A DNA stretch of 6,507 nt from NCBI GenBank assembly GCA_934597465.1, contig CAKTSC010000079.1:1-6507 (forward strand), written 5' to 3'. The translations under genes were made by a program, and so were the position numbers. The notes below the pieces were generated by a model. The model was given only the letters and a program-made list of their open reading frames with translations. It made no database searches and was not told the origin of the DNA. The stretch comes from an uncultured Dysosmobacter sp. Lineage in GTDB: Bacteria; Bacillota; Clostridia; Oscillospirales; Oscillospiraceae. Positions 1 through 6,109 of this stretch are shown here, piece after piece. How positions within the stretch are numbered: the stretch's first letter is position 1; every line of letters begins with the position of its first letter.

Positions 1-1
1 C

Positions 2-313
2 ACCTACACCAAGCCCGAGACCGGCGTGCCCCAGGTGGCCGTCAGCGAGACGGCGCTTGCCACATATCCGGATGTCACGGTGAGCACCGAGGCGTATCTG
101 GTGAACGCCAGTGAGTTTGCGAATGCCCTGGTCTACTACCAGTGGCAGAAGCAGAGCGGGCGCAACTGGGCGGATCTCAAGGGCGAGACGGGCGCGGCAC
201 TGACCTTCCAGAACCCGGATATGGGCGTGGAGGGCGTCTATCGCTGCAAGGTCATCGCCCTGGTGGGCCAGAACCTGGTGACGGCCTACTCCCCGGAGGT
301 CACGGTGAGCTTT
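2..313 (+). other. Ig-like domain (N-terminal visible module)
   Basis: The translated stretch contains the Ig-fold landmarks 'YYQWQK' (W40) and, about 35 residues later, 'GVYRCKV' (C74), the usual E-strand to F-strand pattern 'G-x-Y-x-C'. No partner cysteine is seen near W40, so the canonical disulfide is absent, as is usual in bacterial versions. The residues before it ('TYTKPETGVPQ') read like a linker from a preceding module, which supports the protein continuing upstream. Confidence 0.7.
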
Positions 314-3300
314 GCCCAGCGGGCGTCCGCCATTACGGACGTGACCATCAGCGGCAGCACCCTCACCGCCACGGTGGCCAGCCGCGACAGCGGCACCTCC
401 GTCACGCCCAGCGGCACGGTGAACTTCATCCTGCGCTCCAGCAGCGCCGAGACGGTCTACACCGCCGAGGTGGGCACGGACGGCAAGGCCAGCGTCACGG
501 TGGATCCCGTGGCCGGGATCTACAAGGTCACGGCCAGCTACAGCGGCAGCAAGATCTTCCTGCCCGCCAGCTACGATCCGGCGACGCCGCTGTTCTACAC
601 CAAGGGTGTCAGCGCCGGAAGCAGCTATGTGGATGTGAAGGACAGCTACGTTTACGGCGAGACGTTCAACTTTGAGAAGTATACCGTCGCGGCGGACGGG
701 AGCGTTACGAAATCCACCCTCGCGCCCGGTGCTATCAGTTGGACGCTGCCCAGCGGCGCAGGCACCGACGTATCTCCCCGTTTCAGCGCAGGCCGCGCGG
801 GCTGGGTCGGCACGGCGAAGTTTACCGAGGACGGCACGACCTATTCCGTGAATATCGTGCCCCGGGCCATTGAGATCGTTGGGCTGGAGGACTATACCTT
901 TGCCTATCATCGTGACGGCAGCGCCGGCGACCTGTGGGGCATGATCTCCTTCAGCGGTCTGGTGGATGATTGGGCCGAGACGGATGGCTTCGTGAAGAGC
1001 GACGACGGCAAGTACCCTGCTCTGGAGCTGGTTATCGGCGATTCGGCGGGTATAGAGTCCTCCGGGCATCCCACCGCCCCCGGCGCTTATACGGCGCGCT
1101 TTGAGAAGAACAGCCGCCAGAGCAGCAACGTCAACTATACCCTGACCTGCCCCACCGTCAAGCTGACCATCACGGGGCAGACCTATCCCATCACCGCCAA
1201 GGTGGCAAGCGGCCAGGAAACCTGGGGCTCCGTTTCCGTTGCCTATCCGGAGAACGCAACGAGTGCCGCCGTGGGCCAGACCATTGTCTTCAAGGCGACG
1301 CCCAATCCGGGGTACGCCGTGAAGTACTGGAGCCGCTGCACCGATGCCACCGGCAACAGCTTCACTACGATCCCGAACAGCGAGGGTCTGGAGACCCTGA
1401 CCATGGCCCAGATCAGAGGCGACACCGACGCTAACGGCAAGCAATTAAACCAGGGCCTGTACGTGCGGGTGGTATTCGAACAGAAGAACAGCACCCTGAC
1501 GGTGGGCGCTCTGCCCGGTGAGAACGCGGGCACGGTCACAACGGACAACAAGTACTTTACGAACGGCAAGGCCTTCAACCCCGGCGCGGAGATTACCTTC
1601 ACCGCTGTGGCCAAGGATGGCTGGCACTTCGCCGCGTGGGAATACTACGTCAGCGGGCAGCCGGTGGTCTATGGCTATGAGAAGACCTACACCGTTACCA
1701 TGCCCGATGCCAGCGTGGAGCTCTACGCGCGGTTTGAGCGGGACAGCTACGCCCTGACCCTGAGTGAGGGCCTGGCGGCCTATGACGGGAACGGCGCGGT
1801 TATCGAGAACCTTGCCGCCATCCCCGGCGACACGAATGTGACCGTGAAGCCCGCAGCGGGCTATGAGCTGGCCGAGGACGCGAAGTGGACGGTGAACGGC
1901 GTGGAGCTGGATCCCCAGCCCGAGAACGGCGAGTACACCTTCACCATCAAAGCAAACACCAGCGTTTCCGTGGGTGTCACGGCGCAGACCTTTCACGTGG
2001 CGCTCTCTCTGGACGGCGTTACCGGCGGCACTGCCAGTCTCACCGGCGTTGGCGAGGACGGCAAGGCCACGGCGGGCACGCGGGTGACCTTTACCGCCGA
2101 GGCCGAGCGAGGCTATACCTTCGGCGGCTGGCGGGATGCCAACGGCAACATCGTCAGCAGCAGCGCAAGCTACACCTTCGCCGTCAGCGGCGATGTGACC
2201 CTGACGCCCGTCTTCACGGAGCAGGAGGGCAAGACCTTCACCGTGGGCGATGGCATCACCTGGGCCATCACGAAGGACGGCGTGGCGGTGGAGACCGACG
2301 CAGCGAAGCTCTATCCCGGCGAGACCCTGACCCTCACCGCTGATCCCGGAAACGGCCAGATGGTCAAGGGCTGGACGGTGAACGGCGTGTATACCGCCAA
2401 GAGCGACAAGAGCCTGACCTTTGCCTACCGGGAGCTGGAGGCCGATAACAGCTTTGCTGTGACCTTCCAGCCGGTGACGTATTTCACGGTGACGGTGCGG
2501 GATCGCAACCTTGGGATCTCCGCCGACGGGGAATACTCCTCCACTTCGGAAACGAACGGTGTGACCGTTGCCAAGATCGGCGCGGGCAGCACGGTGACTG
2601 TCACCTATTCGCGTTCGGGCTCCTATGTCACCAAGTGGCTGGCTAAGGATACGGCTGGGAATACCGTGAAGGAGTACACCACCGTTTCCAAGACGCTGGT
2701 CATTGAGGATCTGAATAAGGATCTGGAGGTGACGGTGGAGACCGCGTCTACCGATGATCTGGAATTCTTCGAGATCACGGGCAAGGACTGGGGCGTCTGC
2801 GACGTTGCTCTGAGCGGCACGTATGAAAAGACCGAGGATGGAAAACGTCTCTTCGCCAAGGGCTCCTCTGTGACCCTTACGGTGTCCCTCAAGACGGACG
2901 ATCCGTACTATGCGAGGGCCATGTGGATCGAAGGTGTGACCTTCGGTGATATGGAACTCACCGAGAAGGACGGCATCTGGACGGGCACCATTGAGAACCT
3001 CCAGGGAGACGTGGAATACAGCATCGAAATCGAGCGCTATCCCGAAATCGAACTTAACCTGAACTACGTGGGTGCGCCCTATGCCACGTCTATCTATGCA
3101 GACAAGGACGGCAAGGTGGAAAGCCTGCCCACTCCCACCCGGGATGGCTACACCTTCCTCGGCTGGTTCACCCAGCGCGAGGGCGGCGAGCGGAAGACGG
3201 TGAACGATGTGTTCCCGGCTTACACCGTGCTTTACGCCCACTGGAAGGACAACAGCGCGGCGACCTATACCGTCACCTTCGACGCCAACGGCGGCACCCT

Positions 3301-4291
3301 CAGCGGCGCGGCCACGGCCGAGACCGGTACGGACGGCAAGCTCAGCGCCCTGCCCGGCGATCCCAGCCGGAGCGGCTACACCTTCAACGGCTGGTATACC
3401 GCCAATCCCGGCGGCGAAAAGGTGACGCTTGAGACCGTCTTCAGCGGGGACACCACCGTTTATGCCCAGTGGACGAAGACGTCCTCCGGCGGCGATGGCG
3501 GGATTACGCCTCCGGCCACTGAGACCTATCCTGTGACGCTGGTCAAGGCCAGCGGCGGCTCCGTCTCCGCGGACGCGGAGGCGGCCGCCCAGGGCGACAC
3601 CGTGACCCTCACCGTGAAGGCCAGCAGCGGCTATGCGCTGGAGAGCATCCAGGCCCTGGACGCCGACGGCAAGGCCCTGGCGCTGACGGAGAAGGGCAGC
3701 GGCGTCTATACCTTCACCATGCCCGCTTCCGAGGTGACGGTCACGGCCACCTTTAAGGCCGCCAACGGCCCCTTCACCGACGTTGCCGCGGACGGCCCCT
3801 ATGCGGAGGCCATCCGCTGGGCGGTGGAGAACGGCATCACCAAGGGCAAGACCGAGACCACCTTTGAGCCCAACGCCACCTGCACCCGGGCCCAGGCCGT
3901 CACCTTCCTCTGGCGCGCGGCGGGCTGCCCCGAGCCGGAGACCCGTGAGATGACCTTCACCGACGTGAAGGCGGGCAGCCACTATGAGAAGGCTGTCCTC
4001 TGGGCGGTGGAGAACGGCATCACCAAGGGCACCAGCGAGACCACCTTCAGCCCCGACAAGACCTGCACCCGGGCCCAGATCGTCGCCTTCCTCTGGCGGA
4101 GCCAGAAGTCCCCGGCGGCGGAGGGCGCGAACCCCTTCACCGACGTGAAGGCGGGGGCCTACTACGAGCAGGCCGTCCTCTGGGCCGTGGCAAACGGCAT
4201 CACCCTGGGCAAGACCGCCAGCACCTTCGATCCCAACGGCGGCTGCACCCGGGCCCAGATCGTCACCTTCCTCTGGCGGAGCCAGAAGTGA
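2..4291 (+). CDS. Large modular SLH-anchored surface protein, 5'-truncated by the window
   Basis: The reading frame is open from base 2 to a TGA at 4289-4291. The first start-like codon (GTG at 26) has no ribosome site and falls within an Ig-like domain, so the true start and signal peptide lie upstream. I number residues from that GTG (1421 visible). The order is: Ig-like fold (to ~96), second bacterial Ig-like domain (~98-190), a spacer, MBG/YDG-like domain (~279-384), seven divergent InlB-B-type units (~385-1004), two classical InlB-B units (~1006-1074 and ~1079-1151), a Gly/Pro linker (~1152-1166), one further divergent unit (~1167-1244), and three SLH domains (~1248-1421). In known proteins, SLH triplets bind secondary cell-wall polysaccharide non-covalently, while Ig and InlB-B modules form rigid stalks. 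I infer an exported, wall-attached adhesin or structural protein. No catalytic motif, sortase motif or transmembrane tail is visible. The ligand is unknown. It is followed directly by a terminator, so it is probably the last gene of its transcript. Confidence 0.93.
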   Translation, partial: TYTKPETGVPQVAVSETALATYPDVTVSTEAYLVNASEFANALVYYQWQKQSGRNWADLKGETGAALTFQNPDMGVEGVYRCKVIALVGQNLVTAYSPEVTVSFAQRASAITDVTISGSTLTATVASRDSGTSVTPSGTVNFILRSSSAETVYTAEVGTDGKASVTVDPVAGIYKVTASYSGSKIFLPASYDPATPLFYTKGVSAGSSYVDVKDSYVYGETFNFEKYTVAADGSVTKSTLAPGAISWTLPSGAGTDVSPRFSAGRAGWVGTAKFTEDGTTYSVNIVPRAIEIVGLEDYTFAYHRDGSAGDLWGMISFSGLVDDWAETDGFVKSDDGKYPALELVIGDSAGIESSGHPTAPGAYTARFEKNSRQSSNVNYTLTCPTVKLTITGQTYPITAKVASGQETWGSVSVAYPENATSAAVGQTIVFKATPNPGYAVKYWSRCTDATGNSFTTIPNSEGLETLTMAQIRGDTDANGKQLNQGLYVRVVFEQKNSTLTVGALPGENAGTVTTDNKYFTNGKAFNPGAEITFTAVAKDGWHFAAWEYYVSGQPVVYGYEKTYTVTMPDASVELYARFERDSYALTLSEGLAAYDGNGAVIENLAAIPGDTNVTVKPAAGYELAEDAKWTVNGVELDPQPENGEYTFTIKANTSVSVGVTAQTFHVALSLDGVTGGTASLTGVGEDGKATAGTRVTFTAEAERGYTFGGWRDANGNIVSSSASYTFAVSGDVTLTPVFTEQEGKTFTVGDGITWAITKDGVAVETDAAKLYPGETLTLTADPGNGQMVKGWTVNGVYTAKSDKSLTFAYRELEADNSFAVTFQPVTYFTVTVRDRNLGISADGEYSSTSETNGVTVAKIGAGSTVTVTYSRSGSYVTKWLAKDTAGNTVKEYTTVSKTLVIEDLNKDLEVTVETASTDDLEFFEITGKDWGVCDVALSGTYEKTEDGKRLFAKGSSVTLTVSLKTDDPYYARAMWIEGVTFGDMELTEKDGIWTGTIENLQGDVEYSIEIERYPEIELNLNYVGAPYATSIYADKDGKVESLPTPTRDGYTFLGWFTQREGGERKTVNDVFPAYTVLYAHWKDNSAATYTVTFDANGGTLSGAATAETGTDGKLSALPGDPSRSGYTFNGWYTANPGGEKVTLETVFSGDTTVYAQWTKTSSGGDGGITPPATETYPVTLVKASGGSVSADAEAAAQGDTVTLTVKASSGYALESIQALDADGKALALTEKGSGVYTFTMPASEVTVTATFKAANGPFTDVAADGPYAEAIRWAVENGITKGKTETTFEPNATCTRAQAVTFLWRAAGCPEPETREMTFTDVKAGSHYEKAVLWAVENGITKGTSETTFSPDKTCTRAQIVAFLWRSQKSPAAEGANPFTDVKAGAYYEQAVLWAVANGITLGKTASTFDPNGGCTRAQIVTFLWRSQK
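317..595 (+). other. Second bacterial Ig-like domain (Big_3_5-like)
   Basis: Residues ~98-190 follow the pattern of bacterial Ig-like repeats: 'SGTVNFIL' (129-136), then 'GTDGKASVTV' (150-159), then 'GIYKVTASYSGS' (164-175) and a following aromatic/Pro stretch. The 'G-x-Y-x-V-T-A-x-Y-x-G' signature is typical of this domain in large surface proteins. Residues ~191-278 after it are beta-rich with no module I can name. Confidence 0.6.
860..1177 (+). other. MBG/YDG-like beta domain
   Basis: Residues ~279-384 begin with 'PRAIEIVGLEDYTFAYH', pass through 'GLVDDW' (311-316) and 'APGAYTARF' (351-359), and close with 'NVNYTLTCPTVKLTIT' (368-383). The succession of an aromatic 'Y' start, 'GL-x-x-D', 'G-x-Y', then 'NY-x-(hydrophobic)...L-x-I-T' matches MBG/YDG domains of bacterial adhesins. 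The insert between these landmarks is longer than usual, so the family call is moderate. Confidence 0.5.
1178..3037 (+). repeat. Seven tandem divergent InlB-B-type repeats
   Basis: Residues ~385-1004 divide into about seven units of 79-102 residues, with approximate starts at bases 1178, 1484, 1742, 1985, 2222, 2477 and 2750. Most units have an early beta strand, a 'G-x-x-V/I-T-F-T-A' strand, and a core aromatic motif: 'GYAVKYW', 'GWHFAAW', 'GYELAEDAKW', 'GYTFGGW', 'GQMVKGW', 'SYVTKW', 'YYARAMW'. They then end in a 'V-x-F' or 'V-x-V' strand. The units are diverged at protein level and share no long DNA identity, so this is an old array. Units five to seven are the least canonical. Unit boundaries are set by eye to within about ten residues. 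Confidence 0.7.
3041..3478 (+). repeat. Two classical InlB B-repeats (Listeria-Bacteroides repeat, Flg_new-like)
   Basis: The first unit (residues ~1006-1074) has 'LPTPTRDGYTFLGWFTQ' and ends 'TVLYAHWKD'. The second (~1079-1151) opens 'YTVTFDANGG', has 'RSGYTFNGWYTANPGG' and ends 'TTVYAQWTK'. These are textbook landmarks of the family: 'F-D-A-N-G-G', 'P-x-R-x-G-Y-T-F-x-G-W-(Y/F)' and '(V/T)-x-Y-A-x-W'. The fold is a small ubiquitin-like beta domain found in stalks of Gram-positive surface proteins. A Gly/Pro-rich linker (bases 3479-3523) follows and probably acts as a hinge. Confidence 0.88.
3524..3757 (+). other. Membrane-proximal divergent InlB-like repeat
   Basis: Residues ~1167-1244 start 'TYPVTLVKASGGSVSA', contain 'GDTVTLTVKASSGYALESI', and end 'YTFTMPASEVTVTATF'. 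The closing 'Y-x-F-x-M-P-x-x-x-V-x-V-x-A-x-F' signature is characteristic of the divergent bacterial repeat domain commonly placed just before SLH triplets in Clostridia. It is set apart from the main array by the Gly/Pro linker. Confidence 0.75.
3767..3922 (+). other. SLH domain 1
   Basis: Residues ~1248-1299 show 'PFTDVAADGPYAEAIRWA', then 'ENGITKGKTETTFEPN' and 'CTRAQAVTFLWRAAG'. This is a full SLH fold: an 'F-x-D-V' helix start, 'A-x-x-x-G-I-(T/x)-x-G' and the polymer-binding 'TRA(E/Q)' motif. A 9-residue linker containing a cysteine (C1301) precedes domain 2. Confidence 0.92.
3950..4108 (+). other. SLH domain 2
   Basis: Residues ~1309-1361 show 'FTDVKAGSHYEKAVLWA', 'ENGITKGTSETTFSPD' and 'CTRAQIVAFLWRSQK'. 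It is the closest relative of domain 3 at DNA level, with a 180-base period between them. Confidence 0.92.
4063..4289 (+). repeat. Near-identical 47-base direct repeats (SLH2/SLH3)
   Basis: Bases 4063-4109 and 4243-4289 are the same except for one base (g at 4085, a at 4265). A second matching stretch, 'ccttcaccgacgtgaaggc', sits at 3954 and 4134 with the same 180-base offset. SLH1 and SLH2 are offset by 183 bases and match less well. The pattern points to recent duplication of, or conversion between, SLH2 and SLH3. Confidence 0.85.
4130..4288 (+). other. SLH domain 3 (protein C-terminus)
   Basis: Residues ~1369-1421 show 'FTDVKAGAYYEQAVLWA', 'ANGITLGKTASTFDPN' and 'CTRAQIVTFLWRSQK', and the protein stops directly after the terminal lysine. 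Three SLH domains are the usual functional set, forming a trimeric-like prong that binds pyruvylated cell-wall polymer in characterised proteins. Confidence 0.92.
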
Positions 4292-4330
4292 CAGAGAACG
4301 CTTCGCCTGACCGGGCGGAGCGGGAAAGCG

Positions 4331-4367
4331 CGCGAAGCCGGATCCCCTTGCGGGATCCGGCTTCGCG
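4331..4367 (+). terminator. Strong intrinsic-terminator-like hairpin after the surface-protein gene
   Basis: Bases 4331-4346 and 4352-4367 are perfect reverse complements (16 bp, GC-rich, with 'CCGGATCCC' in the left arm), separated by a 5-base loop 'CTTGC'. The hairpin begins 39 bases after the TGA. The downstream flank is 'GCGTTCCGGGG' and lacks a real T-run, so termination may be weak, Rho-assisted, or the hairpin may mainly protect the 3' end. Position and stem quality still favour a terminator. Confidence 0.72.
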
Positions 4368-4381
4368 GCGTTCCGGGGCGG

Positions 4382-4437
4382 CCGGAGGAGAAAACGGCGT
4401 CCGCCTGCCGTTTCTGAGCAGGGAAAATTCCCTCCGG
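4382..4437. other. Nested dyads between terminator and promoter
   Basis: An inner stem pairs 4392-4398 'AAACGGC' with 4407-4413 'GCCGTTT' (8-base loop). An outer stem pairs 4382-4388 'CCGGAGG' with 4431-4437 'CCTCCGG'. A compact dyad 'GGGAAAATTCCC' lies at 4421-4432 and overlaps the outer stem. The inner stem with its A-side and T-side flanks could be a second, weaker terminator; the dyads just upstream of the -35 could instead be an operator. The sequence alone does not decide. Confidence 0.4.
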
Positions 4438-4440
4438 TGG

Positions 4441-4469
4441 TTGCGGAGGCGGGGGAAAGTGAGTATAAT
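4441..4469 (+). promoter_or_regulatory. Housekeeping (sigma-A type) promoter for cls
   Basis: A perfect -10 hexamer TATAAT (4464-4469) is preceded by TTGCGG (4441-4446) with an optimal 17-base spacer. The -35 matches the consensus in only its first three bases. The expected transcription start is near 4476, giving a leader of roughly 47 bases. In this GC-rich gap an exact TATAAT at the correct distance from a gene start is unlikely to be chance. Confidence 0.75.
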
Positions 4470-4509
4470 AGCAGGAAGGACTGGCAGGCAGGAGAGCCCA
4501 AGGCGGAAA

Positions 4510-4516
4510 GGGAGGT
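4510..4516 (+). promoter_or_regulatory. Ribosome binding site of cls
   Basis: GGGAGGT lies 6 bases before the ATG at 4523 (7 bases from the GGAGG core), a near-perfect anti-16S match. It fixes the start codon, and no other in-frame start has such a site. Confidence 0.85.
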
Positions 4517-4522
4517 ACGAAG

Positions 4523-6088
4523 ATGGCGAGGAAAGGGAAGCCCCGGAATCAGGAACGCATCGAGCGGCGGATCTCCGCTGCGGGACGGCTGACCCTCTGC
4601 GTACTGCTGCTGCTGTTGCAGATCTTCACCACTCTGGCGCTCTCGGCCCTGCTCCAGCAGCGGGCCAGCTATGTCTACGGCGCGCTGGAGCTCATGGGCG
4701 CGGGCTTTGCCATCTGGATCTACTCCCGCACGGGGAGCCCCTCCTACAAGCTCAGCTGGATGTGCCTGCTCCTTCTCGTGCCGGTGGCGGGCGTCATCCT
4801 CTTCTGCCTCTGGGGCGGACTGCACCAGGCCAAGGATCTCAGCCTGAAGCGGGTTACCATGCCCCCGGAGCGCAGCGCCATCGTCCAGGCCAGCGAGGCG
4901 AACTTCGCCCGGCTCACCCGGGAGCTGCCCAACTGGGGGCGGGTGACCGCCTACCTCCAGAAGCGGGACTTCTGGCTCTACCGCAATACCCACGCCCACT
5001 ACCTCCGGGACGGGGCGGAGTTCTTCGACGACCTCATTGAGCACCTGGCCAAGGCCGAGACCTACATCTTCCTGGAGTATTACATCCTGGCGGAAGGGGA
5101 GATCTGGGATCGGATCTTCACCGTCCTCCGGGAGCGGGCCGCCGCCGGGGTGGAGGTCAAGATCATCTTCGACGACTTCGGCAACATCACCCGGCTCTCT
5201 GACCCTATGCTCCAGGCCATCCAGAACTGCGGCATCGAGCTGGAGGTCTTCAACCCCGTCCACAAGTACGTGAACCGGCTCTACTTCAACTACCGGGATC
5301 ACCGGAAGATCACCGTCATCGACGGCCACTGGGCCTTCACCGGCGGCATCAACATCGGCGATGAGTACGCAAACCGCGTCCGCCGCTTCGGCTACTGGAA
5401 GGATTCCGGCGTCCGGATCGAGGGCGACGCAGCCTGGAGCTTCGCCCTGCAGTTCATCCGCATGTGGCGGATGATCGGCGGGGAGCTGCCCAACGAGCTG
5501 GACTACTACCGCCCCCGGACGGAGCCCCCGGCGGGGGAGGGCTACTGCCAGCCCTTCTGCGACGGGCCGGAGAATAACCCGGATAACCCGGTGCTGGAGA
5601 CCTACCTCCAGATCATCGGCCAGGCCCGGCATATGCTCTACCTCACCACCCCCTACTACGCGGTGGAGGCCTCCATGCAGGAGGCCCTGTGCATCGCCGC
5701 CGACGCCGGGGTGGACGTCCGGCTGATGATGCCGGGCATCCCCGATAAGAAGATGCCCTACATGGTGGCGGAGACCTACTGGGGGGAGCTGCTGCGCCAC
5801 GGGGTGAAGATCTACCGCTATACCCCCGGCTTCCTCCACGCGAAGAGCATCCTGGCCGACCGGGAGCTGGCGTTGGTTGGCAGCACCAATATGGACTACC
5901 GCACCTTCCAGCTCCAGTACGAGACCGCCGTCCTCCTCTACCAGTCCCCGGCGGTGGAGGAGCTGCTGGAGGATATGGACGCCATCATGGCCGCGAGCAA
6001 GCCCTATACCCTGGAGGAGTGGAACCGCCGCCCCTGGCCCAAGCGGGCCGCCGCCGCCGTGCTGAAGCTCTTTGCCATCTGGCTCTAA
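4523..6088 (+). CDS. cls: Cardiolipin synthase (phospholipase D superfamily)
   Basis: This 521-residue integral membrane enzyme should condense two phosphatidylglycerol molecules into cardiolipin plus glycerol. It has three hydrophobic segments near the N-terminus (~22-44, ~50-67, ~79-98); the third follows 'SPSYKLSW', a landmark of the Firmicutes Cls N-terminal region. Two PLD catalytic motifs are intact: H260-x-K262-x4-D267 ('HRKITVID') followed by 'TGGINIGDEY', and H439-x-K441-x4-D446 ('HAKSILAD') followed by 'GSTNMDYR'. Other family landmarks are 'FLEYYIL' (183-189) and 'FDDFGN' (216-221). The length is close to the usual 480-520. The start is set by the strong ribosome site. The gene has its own promoter and is 21 bases upstream of a TtcA-like gene, probably co-transcribed. 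Nothing suggests inactivation. A different PLD-family transfer reaction is possible but less likely given the full-length match to Cls architecture. Confidence 0.95.
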   Translation: MARKGKPRNQERIERRISAAGRLTLCVLLLLLQIFTTLALSALLQQRASYVYGALELMGAGFAIWIYSRTGSPSYKLSWMCLLLLVPVAGVILFCLWGGLHQAKDLSLKRVTMPPERSAIVQASEANFARLTRELPNWGRVTAYLQKRDFWLYRNTHAHYLRDGAEFFDDLIEHLAKAETYIFLEYYILAEGEIWDRIFTVLRERAAAGVEVKIIFDDFGNITRLSDPMLQAIQNCGIELEVFNPVHKYVNRLYFNYRDHRKITVIDGHWAFTGGINIGDEYANRVRRFGYWKDSGVRIEGDAAWSFALQFIRMWRMIGGELPNELDYYRPRTEPPAGEGYCQPFCDGPENNPDNPVLETYLQIIGQARHMLYLTTPYYAVEASMQEALCIAADAGVDVRLMMPGIPDKKMPYMVAETYWGELLRHGVKIYRYTPGFLHAKSILADRELALVGSTNMDYRTFQLQYETAVLLYQSPAVEELLEDMDAIMAASKPYTLEEWNRRPWPKRAAAAVLKLFAIWL

Positions 6089-6089
6089 G

Positions 6090-6098
6090 AAAGGAAAG
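6090..6098 (+). promoter_or_regulatory. Ribosome binding site of the TtcA-family gene
   Basis: AAAGGAAAG lies in the 21-base gap, about 11 bases before the ATG at 6110. It is weaker and slightly farther away than the cls site. The cls stop codon (6086-6088) is in the same frame, so no upstream in-frame start exists in the gap. Confidence 0.5.
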
Positions 6099-6109
6099 AG
6101 AGACCGCCC

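Larger units (their letters stand above)
4292..4522. other. Intergenic gap between surface-protein gene and cls
   Basis: This 231-base interval contains no credible gene. It holds, in order, the 16-bp terminator hairpin, the nested dyads, the promoter and the ribosome site listed separately. The heptamer GCTTCGC occurs at 4300-4306 and again at 4360-4366, so the terminator's left arm has two possible partners. Confidence 0.8.

Noticed and set aside
26..28. GTG at 26 as the real start of the surface protein
   Set aside because: The frame is open back to base 2, no ribosome site precedes it, and the protein here is already an Ig-like module with linker residues before it and no signal peptide.
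1415..1423. RGD tripeptide (residues 464-466) as an integrin-binding site
   Set aside because: A three-residue motif is expected by chance in a chain this long; its position in a loop of a divergent repeat is not enough support.
1885..2343. Arg/His/Gly-rich 152-codon + strand frame inside the repeat array
   Set aside because: It is an out-of-frame shadow of the surface-protein gene; its composition is typical of frame-shifted GC-rich coding DNA and it has no ribosome site or domain.
1178..3037. Tandem array as a CRISPR or satellite DNA repeat
   Set aside because: The periodicity is at protein level only; units differ in length and share no long DNA identity or constant spacer length.
4288..5040. 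A 250-codon + strand frame starting at GTG over the surface-gene stop and running into cls
   Set aside because: It lies mostly in the wrong frame of cls, starts with no ribosome site, spans the terminator and promoter, and encodes a low-complexity Arg/Gly/Pro/Ala-rich sequence without a recognisable domain.
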